Assembly (NCBI GenBank): GCA_946807835.1
Contig: OX327702.1
Coordinates: 8,990,001-9,054,000, forward strand
From: Ailanthus altissimus
Taxonomy: Eukaryota; Streptophyta; Magnoliopsida; Sapindales; Simaroubaceae
Length of the DNA stretch: 64,000 nt
Direction of reading: 5' to 3'
Shown: piece after piece, positions 48,304 through 59,672 of the stretch
How the letters are laid out: the number at the start of each line of letters is the position of its first letter
How positions within the stretch are numbered: position 1 is the first letter of the stretch
Notes under the pieces: generated by a model
The model's database searches: none
What the model saw: the letters and a program-made list of their open reading frames with translations, nothing else
What the model was told of the DNA's origin: nothing
Made by a program: the position numbers and the translations under genes

Positions 48304-49598
48304 TGATAGGGGTGTACATGCACTAGTATATTTAGTCTCCAACTTTCGTATTTTGCTCTAATTCATAAATATTTGGATATCAAATTATGTTTTTTTATCA
48401 TAAAAAGATGAATGAGAAAATGTTACGAATAGGTACAAATAGAAGGCGAATCACACGTAAAACGAAGTAGTTGCACTGAAAATACCCAAGCTCCTGAACC
48501 CAGGTTTAGGTGTTGCAGTGCCCAAGGCAGACATATGGGTTTGGTGCCTGTGTGACATATAAACACCCCCTCTCAAAAGTCCTATTTCGACTTGGATTTG
48601 AAGGCCCTCAATTTTAAGGTTTCTTATAGCTATAAATCCATTCTTTTAAGAGCCCAAACACATACGTTAGAGAGGCAAAAATGCAGAGAAATAATTTACA
48701 CACAAAATTGAGAGATCAAAGCCAAGAATCAAGATTCAAATTCAAGATTGAAGATTCAAGTCAATAAAGAGACAGAAACAACCCAAGGCATCGTCTTGAT
48801 TAGTTTTTCTTATCTTTCCTTATTATTATGTTCTTATTCTTATTGTTCTTATAGATTGGTTTGATACTCTTGATTTTGTGAGGAGCTAAACTTGTTGATC
48901 TATGTAAACTATGTGAAACTAGTATGTAGTTGAATTTTGTTAATTCTTAGTTATGAACTTAATACATTATAATTGATTCATTCTATCTTGATCTTAATGC
49001 CTTCAATATACCTGATCATATCTTGAATGTTTGAGGAACTATGATGAACTTGACAAAGAGATTCATGTGTTTAGCCTAGAATAGTTTGATGTATGATCAC
49101 AGAGTAACATCTATGAGTTCTATATAGGATAAACATATACTTAAATGGTAGTATGACATAATTTAGACTTGATCTTAATGAACTACATTCTAATTTGATT
49201 ACCATAGATATATAGATGATTGTTATAATGTGTAATATAGTCACTTGACCATCAATAGAGGCTTTTGATGAGATTAGTGTCTAAGCCAACAATTAATATT
49301 AAGGGATTAACTACGAGGTGAATAAATTCGATAAAATATTAAGGGATAAGTTTATACCCTAGATTATTATCAATTTGTGAGTTTAACCCTCTATTTATTT
49401 ATTATCTAAGTTAAAGTTTTAGGTTAATTATTTAAATTTCAGATTATAATTTTTGGATAAAAGTAAACCAGGTATACTTTTAGTAATTGGTTGATAGAAA
49501 TAGATCGAATAGCCCTTATAGAAACCATATCTGGACTTAAAATCCATATTACTTAATACGATAGAGTGCCTTGCACTAGGCTATTATATCATCTATCA
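48304..49598 (+). mobile_element. 3' LTR of element 2
   Basis: It runs from TGATAGGGGTGTACATGC to CTATTATATCATCTATCA, 1295 bp, and matches the 5' LTR and the reverse solo LTR at 5279-6586. TATA-like AGCTATAAAT near 48629. The two LTRs of this element differ at many sites, so the insertion is old. Confidence 0.9.
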
Positions 49599-50023
49599 AC
49601 ATCCCCTCTTAATTATCCTATTTCAACTTGGATTCGAAGCCCTTCGACCCTAGGGTTTTCAAGATCTATAAAAGCACTTTTTTTTAAGTGAAAACATAGA
49701 CTTTTTGAAAGGAAAAACTTAGGAAAATAATTCACAACACAAATTAAGAGATCAAAGACAAGAATTGAAGATTCAAGATCAAAATTCAAGCTTCAAGTCA
49801 AGAAAGAGAGAGAACAACTCAAGGCTTTTTCTTGATTAGGTTTTCTTCTCTTTTCTTATCATTAAGTTCTTGTTCTTGCTATTCTTCATGGATTATTTTG
49901 ATACTCTTGAATTTGTGATGAGCTAAACTCTTTTGATCTATAGTTAAACTCTTGAACCTTATGTGTAGTTAGATTTTGTTAATTTTTAGTTTATGAACTT
50001 AATATATATAATTGATTCATTCT
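49599..50023 (+). mobile_element. Element 1 3' LTR, second piece
   Basis: It continues element 1 LTR sequence after element 2 (compare CCCCTTCTTAATTGTC at 36327) up to ATTCATTCT, where a copia LTR is inserted. Confidence 0.88.
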
Positions 50024-52220
50024 TGTTGGAGCTGGTGCTCACGTGCCATTCCAATATTGTATGAATATTAATTGTTAATATTTATACAATAAACATTTTG
50101 AATAAAGATTGTTAATATCATATTAATATGGTAAAATACTTGTAACATTACAGACATTGTTTGATCTGAAATAGTTCAGATCTGGTTTAAAGGAGTTTAG
50201 ACCAGAACTAATAGTTATCAAAGCTGAGAGTTATAAATGCTAATAGTTAGCACTGTTAATGGTTATCAGTTTATAAGAGTCAGCGAGGTCTAAAGAGTTA
50301 GAACTTTGTCTATAATGGGACAAAGACCTGAGAGTATACCAGTAATGATATAGTTGCAAAGAGTTGTAATAGGAGCTAAGAAATATCATTATGTAAGTAT
50401 ATCTCAAATATAATGTTCCTGATCTATGATCATCAATGCGGGTCTATCGGTGAATTCACAATATATAGATTAGTGTATGTCTATATCTGACTAGTTCAGA
50501 TGGTTGTTCTTAGCTGACCATGAGCTTAGAGCTTGTATAGACATGCGGGTATCCAGTCAGGACTGGATACTGAACAGACTTATGAGGACCCCAATAGATA
50601 TCCTATGAAACCGTCAAAAGAAGGTCCTCTCGAGTTGAGTAGTAATCGTGGTCCTTTGACCTGAGCGCCACGGTAGTCTTGTGAGTGATCTATCATACTT
50701 TGGTTCCACATATGTCAGAGACCTTTCATGGTCTGACCGCTATGTGTCGCTGGGTATGGTTCGATGCTCATGGAGTCCGGTGTGCGTAGATACGGGATCC
50801 ATCAGCTTACGTAGGTAAGTTGTATATCCGATGCTCCGAGATTGTATTTCATAAAGTCTTGTGGCCACAAGCATAAACCTGGGAAAAGAGTTTCCCACAG
50901 GGTTAAACAATATAGCAAAAATGTTTGCGTATATTGTTTATCGAGATACGAATCTGGAGATAAGATTATTGGATGAGCAAATGGGGATTTGATGGTGCTG
51001 ATCTATATCCCCGCACATCCAGGGTATAAATGATGGAAGGATTATACGTATATGTTATGACCTCAACTTGTATGGTCTGACACGCTAATTTGTAATATTC
51101 ATAACGTGTGCGTGGGGCATCGATTACGGATTAATGGAATAGTTCCATTTGACAAATCGGGTGTAGACCTAGAGAGTCCCAATATGAAATGTACTCTTTG
51201 AGCACTTGGGCAGTGTACCATATTGAATTGTTCAATACAGTATAATTCAGCAATTACTAAGGTTACGTTAACTAAAGTATATGGTTAAATGGTGGGATCC
51301 ACTTTAGGTTAACTTGGTAACCGAGTAAGGATATAATAGTAATTTCACTTTATGATTATTTAATTGTTAAATAATTAAAATAAATATTTATTTGTTTAAT
51401 TGTTAAATAAATGATTTAACTTAACTAGGGTTAAAGGTTAACCATAAGGTTAAGTTAGTTAACTTTACTTAATGGTTAAGTAAAGGTTAACCTAACCATG
51501 GTTAAGTTAGTTAACTATGGTTAAATTAATTAAATATTTATTAACTTAAAGGTTAGTTAAAATAATCTAACTATGGTTAAATATTAACTAAGGTTAAGTT
51601 AAGCCAAATGAAATTCAAATTAGTTTGGAATTTATGCATTAGTATATAAAGTGAAATGAAATTAAAAATCAAATAATTTTTTAAATTGGTTTTAGATTTT
51701 AGGTTTTGCATTTTGGGAGCCAATTCAATTTGAGAAATTGAAATTGTTTGTTTTGTGTTTTAAGTGTTAGAACAACAAAACAAACTAGATAAATGGTTAC
51801 TAAATGTAATAACTAAAAACAAGATTTGTTTTATTTATTCAAGAGTTGAATAAAAGGAAAAATAAATTTGATTAAGTTAAATTGTTTAACTTTGAAAAAT
51901 GTTTAAGAGTTAAACATATATGCTGGATTAAGATGCTGCCATTCTAGACAATCAAACCCACCTTTGTTGATTGCTAGAATTGATCAAAGATTCATTTCAT
52001 GGTGGACTTCAAAGAAAATTAATCCAAATGCTTCATTGGTGATATTTCTCAATTTCGAATTTCAGTTTAATCAAATGTTATTTTCTGTGTTCATTATATT
52101 TAATCTTCCGCTGTGCACATATATGTATGAGATATGTATATTATTTGTATGATGAACACAACCCACATGCAAGCACCTTAAGTTTTATTTATATGCCAAC
52201 CCAAATAACCCAACAATTCT
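50019..52220 (+). mobile_element. Solo LTR of the Ty1/copia family with exact TSD
   Basis: The LTR (50024-52215, 2192 bp) runs from TGTTGGAGCTGGTGCTCACG to ATAACCCAACA, with TSD ATTCT at 50019-50023 and 52216-52220. It matches the 3' LTR at 1976-4051 and is the cleanest copy in the window. 51240-51605 is rich in GGTTAA/TTAACC words. The ORF at 51964-52152 lies inside it and is not a gene. Confidence 0.93.
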
Positions 52221-52847
52221 ATCTTTTGTTTAATGCTTTTATGATACCATATCAGTATCTTGAATGATTGAGAAACCATTATGAACTTGATGGAAGAATT
52301 TGTGTGTTTAGCCTATGATAGTTTGATGCATAATTATAGGAAAACAACTATGAGTTTCGTATACAATGAAATATACCTAGATAGCATATATGGTATGATT
52401 TAGACCTGTTTTTAATTAATTACATTGCATTCGGATTACCCTAAACATATAGGTAATTGTTAGAATACATAATATATTCACTCAACCATTGACAGAGGCT
52501 TGTGATGAGATTAGATTCTAGCCAATCAATTTGTACTAAGGTTTAACTAACAGGTTAATGAATCCAATGAAATACTAGGGATGAGTCAAAACACTGAATT
52601 GTTCTTTATTAGTGAATTCATCACTTTGTTTGCATTTAATTAATCTTATGTTTAATTTGATAGTTTTAGGTTAAGTAGATTCAATTCACATTTAGATTTT
52701 TCTGAATAAAAATAAAGTATATCTAATCTTAATAATGAATAGTAAGAATAGATTAATAGTTCATGTGGGAATGATAACTTAGACTTAAATTTTATATTAC
52801 TTGATACAATAGCGTGTATTTACAATTAGCTATTATTGCATACATCA
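52216..52847 (+). mobile_element. Element 1 3' LTR, last piece
   Basis: It resumes with TTCTATCTTTTGTTTAATGC and ends TATTGCATACATCA at 52847. Its last 227 bp are included in the 832-bp tandem duplication. Confidence 0.85.
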
Positions 52848-54284
52848 CACTACTAATACAACAAAGAGTTATCTGGGGTAGTTAAGTAGTTCAGCATTAA
52901 AAGCCGTTGCGCTTAAGGGAGTAGAGTAAGACATCCTCATCAGTATTCCCTAAGTTTCACCAACTTAGGCTGACAGCTCCAGAAAGTGACCAGTCGTTAA
53001 TATTTCTAGTGCTTCAAATGTCAATAAAGTTTATATGACCCTCTTGTCCATTCTAGTAAAGTTCTCTAAAATACCCTTTGTGATATGGACTATTCTCTAG
53101 TAGTAGTCCGCTACATATCACCCTTGAGGGGGAAATCTCTAGGTTACCACCTTTCTAGCTCAAGTTTATCTTTAAAAAATGAAGGGTGATAAGATATAAC
53201 TGACTAATTCAAATTTTGAACAACTCTCTAGTAAGAGAAATTCTCATCATTCTTTTTGTAATTTTCTAGAATTTATCCAAGGCAAGTAGACCTTAGGGAA
53301 TATTCTTTATACAGTATCCATTTGACTTGACTGTCAGAAGACCGTCGCTTACCGCTGCTGGCCACTAACCTCATTTTCTTTATGCTCTTTAGGTCCCCTT
53401 AGTCTGCCTAGTTTACAACTTAAGCATCTTAGCTCCAACTTGGCGATTAGCCTCACTTTGTTTGCATTTAATTAATCTTATGTTTAATTTGATAGTTTTA
53501 GGTTAAGTAGATTCAATTCACATTTAGATTTTTCTGAATAAAAATAAAGTATATCTAATCTTAATAATGAATAGTAAGAATAGATTAATAGTTCATGTGG
53601 GAATGATAACTTAGACTTAAATTTTATATTACTTGATACAATAGCGTGTATTTACAATTAGCTATTATTGCATACATCACACTACTAATACAACAAAGAG
53701 TTATCTGGGGTAGTTAAGTAGTTCAGCATTAAAAGCCGTTGCGCTTAAGGGAGTAGAGTAAGACATCCTCATCAGTATTCCCTAAGTTTCACCAACTTAG
53801 GCTGACAGCTCCAGAAAGTGACCAGTCGTTAATATTTCTAGTGCTTCAAATGTCAATAAAGTTTATATGACCCTCTTGTCCATTCTAGTAAAGTTCTCTA
53901 AAATACCCTTTGTGATATGGACTATTCTCTAGTAGTAGTCCGCTACATATCACCCTTGAGGGGGAAATCTCTAGGTTACCACCTTTCTAGCTCAAGTTTA
54001 TCTTTAAAAAATGAAGGGTGATAAGATATAACTGACTAATTCAAATTTTGAACAACTCTCTAGTAAGAGAAATTCTCATCATTCTTTTTGTAATTTTCTA
54101 GAATTTATCCAAGGCAAGTAGACCTTAGGGAATATTCTTTATACAGTATCCATTTGACTTGACTGTCAGAAGACCGTCGCTTACCGCTGCTGGCCACTAA
54201 CCTCATTTTCTTTATGCTCTTTAGGTCCCCTTAGTCTGCCTAGTTTACAACTTAAGCATCTTAGCTCCAACTTGGCGATTAGCC
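52621..54284. repeat. 832-bp tandem duplication (two copies)
   Basis: 52621-53452 and 53453-54284 appear identical by eye over their full length. The unit begins TCACTTTGTTTGCATTTAAT in the element 1 3' LTR and ends TTGGCGATTAGCC in the flanking Ty3 DNA. It therefore spans an element boundary and is younger than the insertion of element 1. Confidence 0.95.
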
Positions 54285-54448
54285 TACTCTCCACTCATTC
54301 CCAGATTTCTCACCAACGGAGCTCTAAACCAGACTTGACCCTTGGTAACGAAAAGCCCAACAACCTCAGAATTATCATCATTCCCCATCACTTCTCTCAC
54401 ACTAGTATGGGTTTGACCTCTCTAGGCTGAAAATCATAGCCTAATATC
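52848..54448 (+). mobile_element. Probable LTR or 5' region of the Tat/Retand-like element
   Basis: Flanking DNA to the right of element 1, GC-richer than the Athila-type LTRs and lying directly upstream of a tRNA-Asp-type primer site. It contains repeated element 1 LTR sequence through the 832-bp duplication (53453-53679). The LTR start could not be defined. Confidence 0.5.
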
Positions 54449-54470
54449 TAGCATCGTCCGTGGAAAGCCG
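54449..54470 (+). promoter_or_regulatory. Possible primer binding site of the Tat/Retand-like element
   Basis: TAGCATCGTCCGTGGAAAG resembles the plant Tat site family TGGCGCCGTCYGTGGGAA. It is placed just before the gag region. Confidence 0.5.
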
Positions 54471-56085
54471 AGAAAAGCCTTGTCTTTAGACATTATGCCA
54501 TGTTCGACTAGCAAAGGGTTCATATAAATCTTTCATCATATTTGAAACGTCAAGTTAAACTGGAGCCTTGACTAGAAATTCGCACGTTAAAAGAGTGGCT
54601 GAAAATCAAGATAAACCATGCAAAGGTTCCTTAAACAAGTCCAAGGGAATACTTCAAGGTTGCATAATGGACCACATGATAGAGATGCTCTATTCACCTG
54701 GAGGTAGTTTGAGGAGTTTATAGATGAGTTGCATCGTACCATAACTAATATTGTCAGAATCCAAAGAAGGATGGAGAAAAAACCTAAGGGCTAAATCAAG
54801 TTGCTACTACTTGCTCTCACCTTAAACGAACTAGGATCCACTGCTTTCGATAGCCCAGGGAAAGAGGACAAGTCAATAAGAGCAAATCCTTTTTCCACAC
54901 CCATAAGAAACTCCACTTAACTACAGAAGGCAAAACTGGATGTGCAAGGAAGAAAGGACTAAAAACTCTCTTATGGGCCACTTTCAAGACTCCCTCAATG
55001 CCAAGCTCTGAAAAAGGTCAACAAGCTTCAACGAGATATAGAGGATAATCGTCAAGCTAAGGCTATTACCACTAGCCCCATCCCAGTAATAGAGGCTAGG
55101 TATCATTTTATAGAAGGAATCAGGAGTTTTTCACCATCACCTAAGCTCAAAATGCTATAAATTACCAATTACGAAGGAAAAACTGACCAAGCAGTCAACT
55201 TACAATTATACAGAGACTATATGTTGATCCAAGGCATAGAGGAAGATGCTATGTGCTACCTATTTCCCTACACTTTTTATAGAACATCTCAAGCTTAGTT
55301 TCAAAGCTTGGAGCCTGAGTTGATGAATAGCATCAACCAGCTACCCAAGGCATTTTTCTTTCAGTTCTAATATGCATACAATAGGCCTAAGGATCCATCT
55401 ACTTTAATGTATGTTAAATATGGAGAGTTCGAGCCCCTCAAGGACTTTGTACAAAGGTTTCATAAAGAGGCCAGTGATATAGGTATTTTTGGTGCTAAAG
55501 AAACACTCATCAACTTTTAAAAGAATATCCGACTTAAGAAGCTATGGTTCACTTTTCAGGAGTAAAAGCCAAAGATATGTGGTAAGGCTTATGCTAAAGC
55601 CCTAAAGTAGATCGAGATAGATGAGAAGTCTATGATGATGAATAAAAAGAGAGAGGATATATCTCTCAGCTTAGAGAGAAACCAAAGATAGTTGAGCCCG
55701 CTCCAATACTACAGTTTTTCACTAAAGAAGCCACACCCACAAGAGAACCAAGCTCCCTTAAGGTTACCTCATTTGCCACCTAGGCTCAGTCAGATAAGCC
55801 CACAGTAGGCCATGAAGGTTTCCTACTTCTAATCATACAACCCACTAAACTCGTCGCGAGAAAACATATTTTTTTCCATTTGAAACAAGGGGCGGTTCCA
55901 AAAGCCTCCAACCTTAAAGAATAGCTCGAACTAGAGGAACAAGTATAGGTATTACGATTTCTATAAGGGATATGGCCATAGTACTACTAATTATTTCATA
56001 ATGAGAGAATATATTGAGGTTCTGATTCAAAATGGCATGTTGAAAGAGTTCCTTAATGAAGTGAGAAACGCTCAATAAAAGTCGG
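54471..56085 (+). pseudogene. Gag of the Tat/Retand-like Ty3 element (broken)
   Basis: Translation with stops matches plant Tat gag: SFSPSPKLKML, YEGKTDQAVNLQLYRDYM, EEDAMCYLFPYTF, LPKAFFFQF, DPSTLMYVKYGEFEPLKDFV and QRFHKEASDIG (about 55100-55480). A zinc-knuckle-like segment, KYYDFYKGYGHSTTNYF (about 55945), has Tyr where Cys is expected at two or more positions, each explained by a G-to-A change. It is followed by EYIEVLIQNGMLKEFLNEV, the usual next block. Confidence 0.8.
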
Positions 56086-56279
56086 GCATTAAGCAGAGAA
56101 ACAGACTTTAGGGCAAAAGGGGTGCTCTAAAGAGGCCTGTATCAAAGAATGGCCCTAAGGTCAATGTGATCTCTGGAGGTTCCATTAAGGCAAGAACCTC
56201 TAGGAGTATAATGTGGAACTATGTTCGAGAGACAATATGAAATTTTGTAGAAGGAATACTGATACATGTTGCTCATTTT

Positions 56280-56601
56280 GCCCCTTCTGAGCCAATTCTC
56301 TTATATACTCTAATTATGATCACGGAGGAAGATTATCAAGGAGTTGTGTTCCCCTGTGATGATGCTCTTGTAGTCACCTTAAAAAATGGTCACTAGTGAG
56401 GTAGCCCGTGTGATGGTAAACACTAGGAGCTTAGCAAAGGTGACCTACAAGGATGTGTCGGATAAAATAGGGATTAAGTCCCTTAAATTATCACATGTCT
56501 CCACTCCGTTAATAGGATTTGCATGTGATTGTATAATGCCTCTCGAATCCATCACCCTTCCTATCTCCATTAGTAAGCCCCGAGCTCAATGGTCCGTATA
56601 A
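56280..56601 (+). pseudogene. Protease region of the Tat/Retand-like element (inactive)
   Basis: ITEEDYQGVVFPCDDALVVT precedes the open frame at 56386-56601. The family's active site V-D-T-G-S-S-A here reads V-N-T-R-S-L-A: the catalytic Asp has become Asn and Gly has become Arg. STPLIGFA and LESITLPISI follow as expected. Confidence 0.78.
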
Positions 56602-56999
56602 TTGGGTTTTTGGTTATAAATCAACCAAGTGTCTACATTGTAATATTGGGTTGGCACTTCTTATGGCTACTCGAGCTGTTTTCTCTATATATTTCCTAAC
56701 TTTGAAGATCCTTGTGAGTGGTGAGGTTATCATTGTGAAAAGTGACCAGGTAGCAGCTAGAAAGTGTTATACAACTACTGTGAAGCCAAGTTATTAGATT
56801 TCCACATTAGAGCTAAGGGAAAACTATGAAGAAAAGTAAGGCAAGCCTGCTAAAGAGATCATCTTTCAATCTCCCTAAGTAACGTAAGTAAGACTGTCAA
56901 TATGAGCTCCTTAATGCCCAAGAAGGTTAGAGAAGCTCTAGTCACCTTTCTTATGAAGTATACAAACTTGTTCGCCTGATCCTATGAAGACATACATAG

Positions 57000-57740
57000 G
57001 ATTGATCCAAAGCTAGCATGTTACAAGCTAAATGTGGATCCCAACCAAAGACTAGTCAAGCAGAAAACAAGGCCCTTTAACTAAGAGATATACAAAGCTA
57101 TTAAAGTTGAGGTGGATAGGTTACTCCCTGCTAGTTCATCCAGGAAGCTTAGTACCTTGAGTAGGTCCCTAATATCATGCTAGTGAAGAAGGCAAATAAA
57201 AAGTGGCGTATGTGCGTAGACTTCATTGGCCTCAATAAAGCTTGTCTTAAGGATAATTTTTCTCTGCCTGAATAAATCATCGGGTTGATTTAACCTTAGG
57301 GCATAAACATTTTAGCTTCATAGATGCCTTCTCAAGCTAAAACCAAATCAGAATATATGGATCGGGTGAGGAAAAGACCATCTTCATCACCAATAGAGGC
57401 TTATATTACTAAAAGGTAATATATTTTCTTACTTAAGAATACTGGTTCGACCTACTAATGCCTGGTCAACAAGCTCTTCAAAGATTAGATTGGAAAAACC
57501 ATCAAGATTTATATTAATGGCATGATTACTAAATCTGTACTTGCTATTAACCATGTATCGGACCTGCAGAGGACGTTTGAGATGTTGAAAAAGCACATTA
57601 TAAAGTTGAATCTAAAGAAATACACCTTTAGTGTAACTAGAGGTAAATTTCTCGGGTTCATTGGGCAACAGAAAGTGATTGAAACCAACCTAGAAAAAAG
57701 GAAAGCTATAAGGGAGATGAGGACCCTATGAATGATAAAG
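57000..57740 (+). pseudogene. Reverse transcriptase of the Tat/Retand-like element (inactive)
   Basis: LACYKLNVDPNQRLVKQKTR, then LVKKANKKWRMCVDFIGLNK (from about 57181), LVNKLFKD and the catalytic box, which reads KIYINGMITKS at 57501-57533, where the family has YVDDM. Both catalytic Asp residues are lost (Asn at 57516-57518, Gly at 57519-57521). The open frame 57522-57731 carries HVSDLQRTFEMLKKHIIKLN and KYTFSVTRGKFLGFI. There are stops and a likely deletion between 57270 and 57330. Confidence 0.88.
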
Positions 57741-58330
57741 GAATTTCAAAGCTTGGTAGCACGAGTAGCCATGCTTAGCAAATTCATCTCCAAGGCTACT
57801 TATCACTGCCAAGCATTTTTCAGAGTTATGAAGGCTAGAAAGGATATATTTTGGACTCCCAAGTGTGAAGAAGTCGTGAAGAAGCTAAAGTAATACCTAG
57901 AAGAGCCTCCCCTACTCACTAGTCTGTGATATGGTGACATATTCCTCCTCTACTTAGTTGTATTTGAGACTATAACCAACTCAGTGTTGGTGAGGGAGGA
58001 AGGTGACGAGCATAGAGGCCAAGCTACTACATTAGTAAAGTTCTTATTAAAGCTGAGAAAAGGTATCGACCTATTGAGAAATATACGCTAGCTTTGGTAA
58101 TAGCGACAAGAAAGTTATGCCCTTACTTCCAAGCTTACGCCATTGTGGTATTAGCCAATTTGTCACTAAGGCAAATCTTTTAAAAAAAATAAACCTATTA
58201 GGGCAGCTGATGAAGTAGTCGAATGAGCTGATAAGTTTGATATCATCTATAAGTCGCACCTATCTATTAAAGCACAAGCCATTATTGACTTCGTAGCTGA
58301 GCTTACCCTAAACCTGGTGGAAGAAGAGAA
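57741..58330 (+). pseudogene. RNase H of the Tat/Retand-like element (broken)
   Basis: KEFQSLVARVAMLSKFISKA links RT to RNase H. Then come CEEVVKKLK, and later KAEKRYRPIEKYTLALVIAT and LSRQIF-like fragments with stops. The - strand ORF at 58071-58259 is a shadow. Confidence 0.7.
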
Positions 58331-58369
58331 TGAGAAGTGTGAGCTCAATAAGTAGCAGACAATAACTCC

Positions 58370-58800
58370 CTTAAACTGTACACGTGGATGAAGCCTCGAA
58401 TGTCTAAGGGAGTAGATTTGGAGTTATTATAATTAGCTCTGAATAAGTAGAAGTAAGCTATGCCTTGAAGTTTGGCTTCAAGGAATCTAATAATAAAGCT
58501 GAGTATAAGTTTATTATTGTGATAATGAGGATGGTTAAAGCCCTGAGAGCTTGAAAATGTGCAGTTAAGAGTTACTCCCAACTTTTGGTCAGTCATATCC
58601 ATAATGAGTATTAAGCCAAAAAAGAAAACATGTAGGCCTGCCTAAAGAAGGCTCAATAGCTAATTAGTACATTCGATGAGCTTTTTATAGAGCAGATCTC
58701 AAGGAAAGACAATTACAAGGCTAACTTACTAGCCAAACTGACCTCCACTGCCAGTATGAAGCTACCCAAGATGGTACTAGTGGTGATTATGCTTGAATTA
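58370..58800 (+). pseudogene. Second, archaeal-type RNase H (aRH) of the Tat/Retand-like element (broken)
   Basis: Plant Tat-lineage elements carry an extra RNase H between RH and integrase. The translation shows VDEASN (about 58385), FGVIIISSE, VEVSYALKFGFKESNNKAEY, SYSQLLVSHIHNEY and ISRKDNYKANLLAKLTSTAS, in the family order. The first Asp and Glu positions are recognisable, but frames shift and stops occur. This domain assigns the element to the Tat group. Confidence 0.8.
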
Positions 58801-58819
58801 AGCATTTAAGCCACAGAAC

Positions 58820-59672
58820 CCATGGAAATCTGCTCTATTAATGGTGAGTCTTATTGGATGGATCCCATTACTCAATACCTAAAGGATGGAATCATCCCTG
58901 AAGATAAAACTCAAGCCAGAAAACTGAAGATCTAGGCAATCCGATACTACTTAATTGATGAGGTACTCTACAAAAGAGGTGCTTCCTTACCCTACCTGAG
59001 ATGCTTCTGCCCTTAGGAGGAATAATACGTACTTCGAGATATGTATGAAGGGATTTATAGAAACTACGAAAGAGAAAGTACCATAGCCTACAAGGCACTA
59101 AAGTAAGGATACTTCTAGCTTAACATGAAACAAGACGCAAATGACCTAGTCAAGAAGTGTAACAAATGTTAAAGGTTTAAAAAGATACTGAGGTAACCTC
59201 TTGAGAGCCTCACGATACTGAGCTCCCCTAAGCCCTTTGCCATCTAAGGGGTAGATCTCGTCAGCCCTATGCTAGTTAAAAGGGGATGAGTTAAGTATGC
59301 TATTATAGTTGTGGACTATGCAACTAAGTAGGCATAGGCAAAGCCCCTAAACCCAATCACTGAAAGAAAGACAACTGAGTTCATATAGCAAGCTATATTT
59401 GTCGCATTAGTCTCCCTTACTTCACAGTGATAGATACTATGACTCAATTCAACAACAAGAGGTTCAAACAGTTTTGTAAAACTTAAATATCACCAACCAG
59501 TTCACCTCACCAGCTTACCCTCAGTCCAATGAGCAGGTGAAGGCTATGAACAAGATTATCAAGACTATCTTGACGAAAAAGCTCGAGAACAACAAAGGGG
59601 CCTAAGTAGACAAGCTTTTTAGTGTACTATAGGCCAACATGACCATGTCCAACACAGCTACTAGAATAACCT
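58820..59672 (+). pseudogene. Integrase of the Tat/Retand-like element, N-terminal and core (inactive)
   Basis: SYWMDPITQYLKDGIIPEDK and LIDEVLYKRGASLPYLRC are typical. The HHCC zinc motif has Tyr in place of both His (DMYEGIYRNYERE, about 59038-59078) while CNKC is kept (59159-59170). The catalytic core shows GVDLVSPM (first Asp kept) and VIDTMTQFNNKRF (second Asp kept, Asn-Gly lost), but the Glu position reads EQVKAMNK (Lys). It is cut by a copia LTR at about 59673. The - strand ORF at 58892-59098 is a shadow. Confidence 0.87.

Larger units (their letters stand above)
41970..49603 (+). mobile_element. Element 2: complete gag-only Athila/Tat-group element with TSD
   Basis: The element (41975-49598) has two LTRs with matching ends (start TGATAAAGGTGTACATGC or TGATAGGGGTGTACATGC, end in ATCA). 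It is flanked by ACACC (41970-41974) and ACATC (49599-49603), a 5-bp TSD with one mismatch. The interrupted target is the 3' LTR of element 1, which reads on correctly at 49604. Internal part: primer site 44571-44590, gag 44705-46180, then non-coding to the polypurine tract before 48304. Protease and pol are absent. Confidence 0.9.
36055..52847 (+). mobile_element. Element 1: Athila/Tat-group Ty3 retrotransposon with gag and protease only, with nested insertions
   Basis: 5' LTR 36055-37284, primer-site remnant 37285-37304, gag 37422-38969, protease 39160-39690, non-coding 3' part to the polypurine tract at 41687-41700, and a 3' LTR from 41701 to 52847 split by element 2 (41975-49598) and a copia solo LTR (50024-52215). 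No RT, RNase H or integrase was found between protease and 3' LTR, so it resembles the non-autonomous gag-carrying LTR elements described in plants (TR-GAG or LARD type). The end flanks (CTCTG left, CACTA right) do not form a TSD. Confidence 0.85.
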
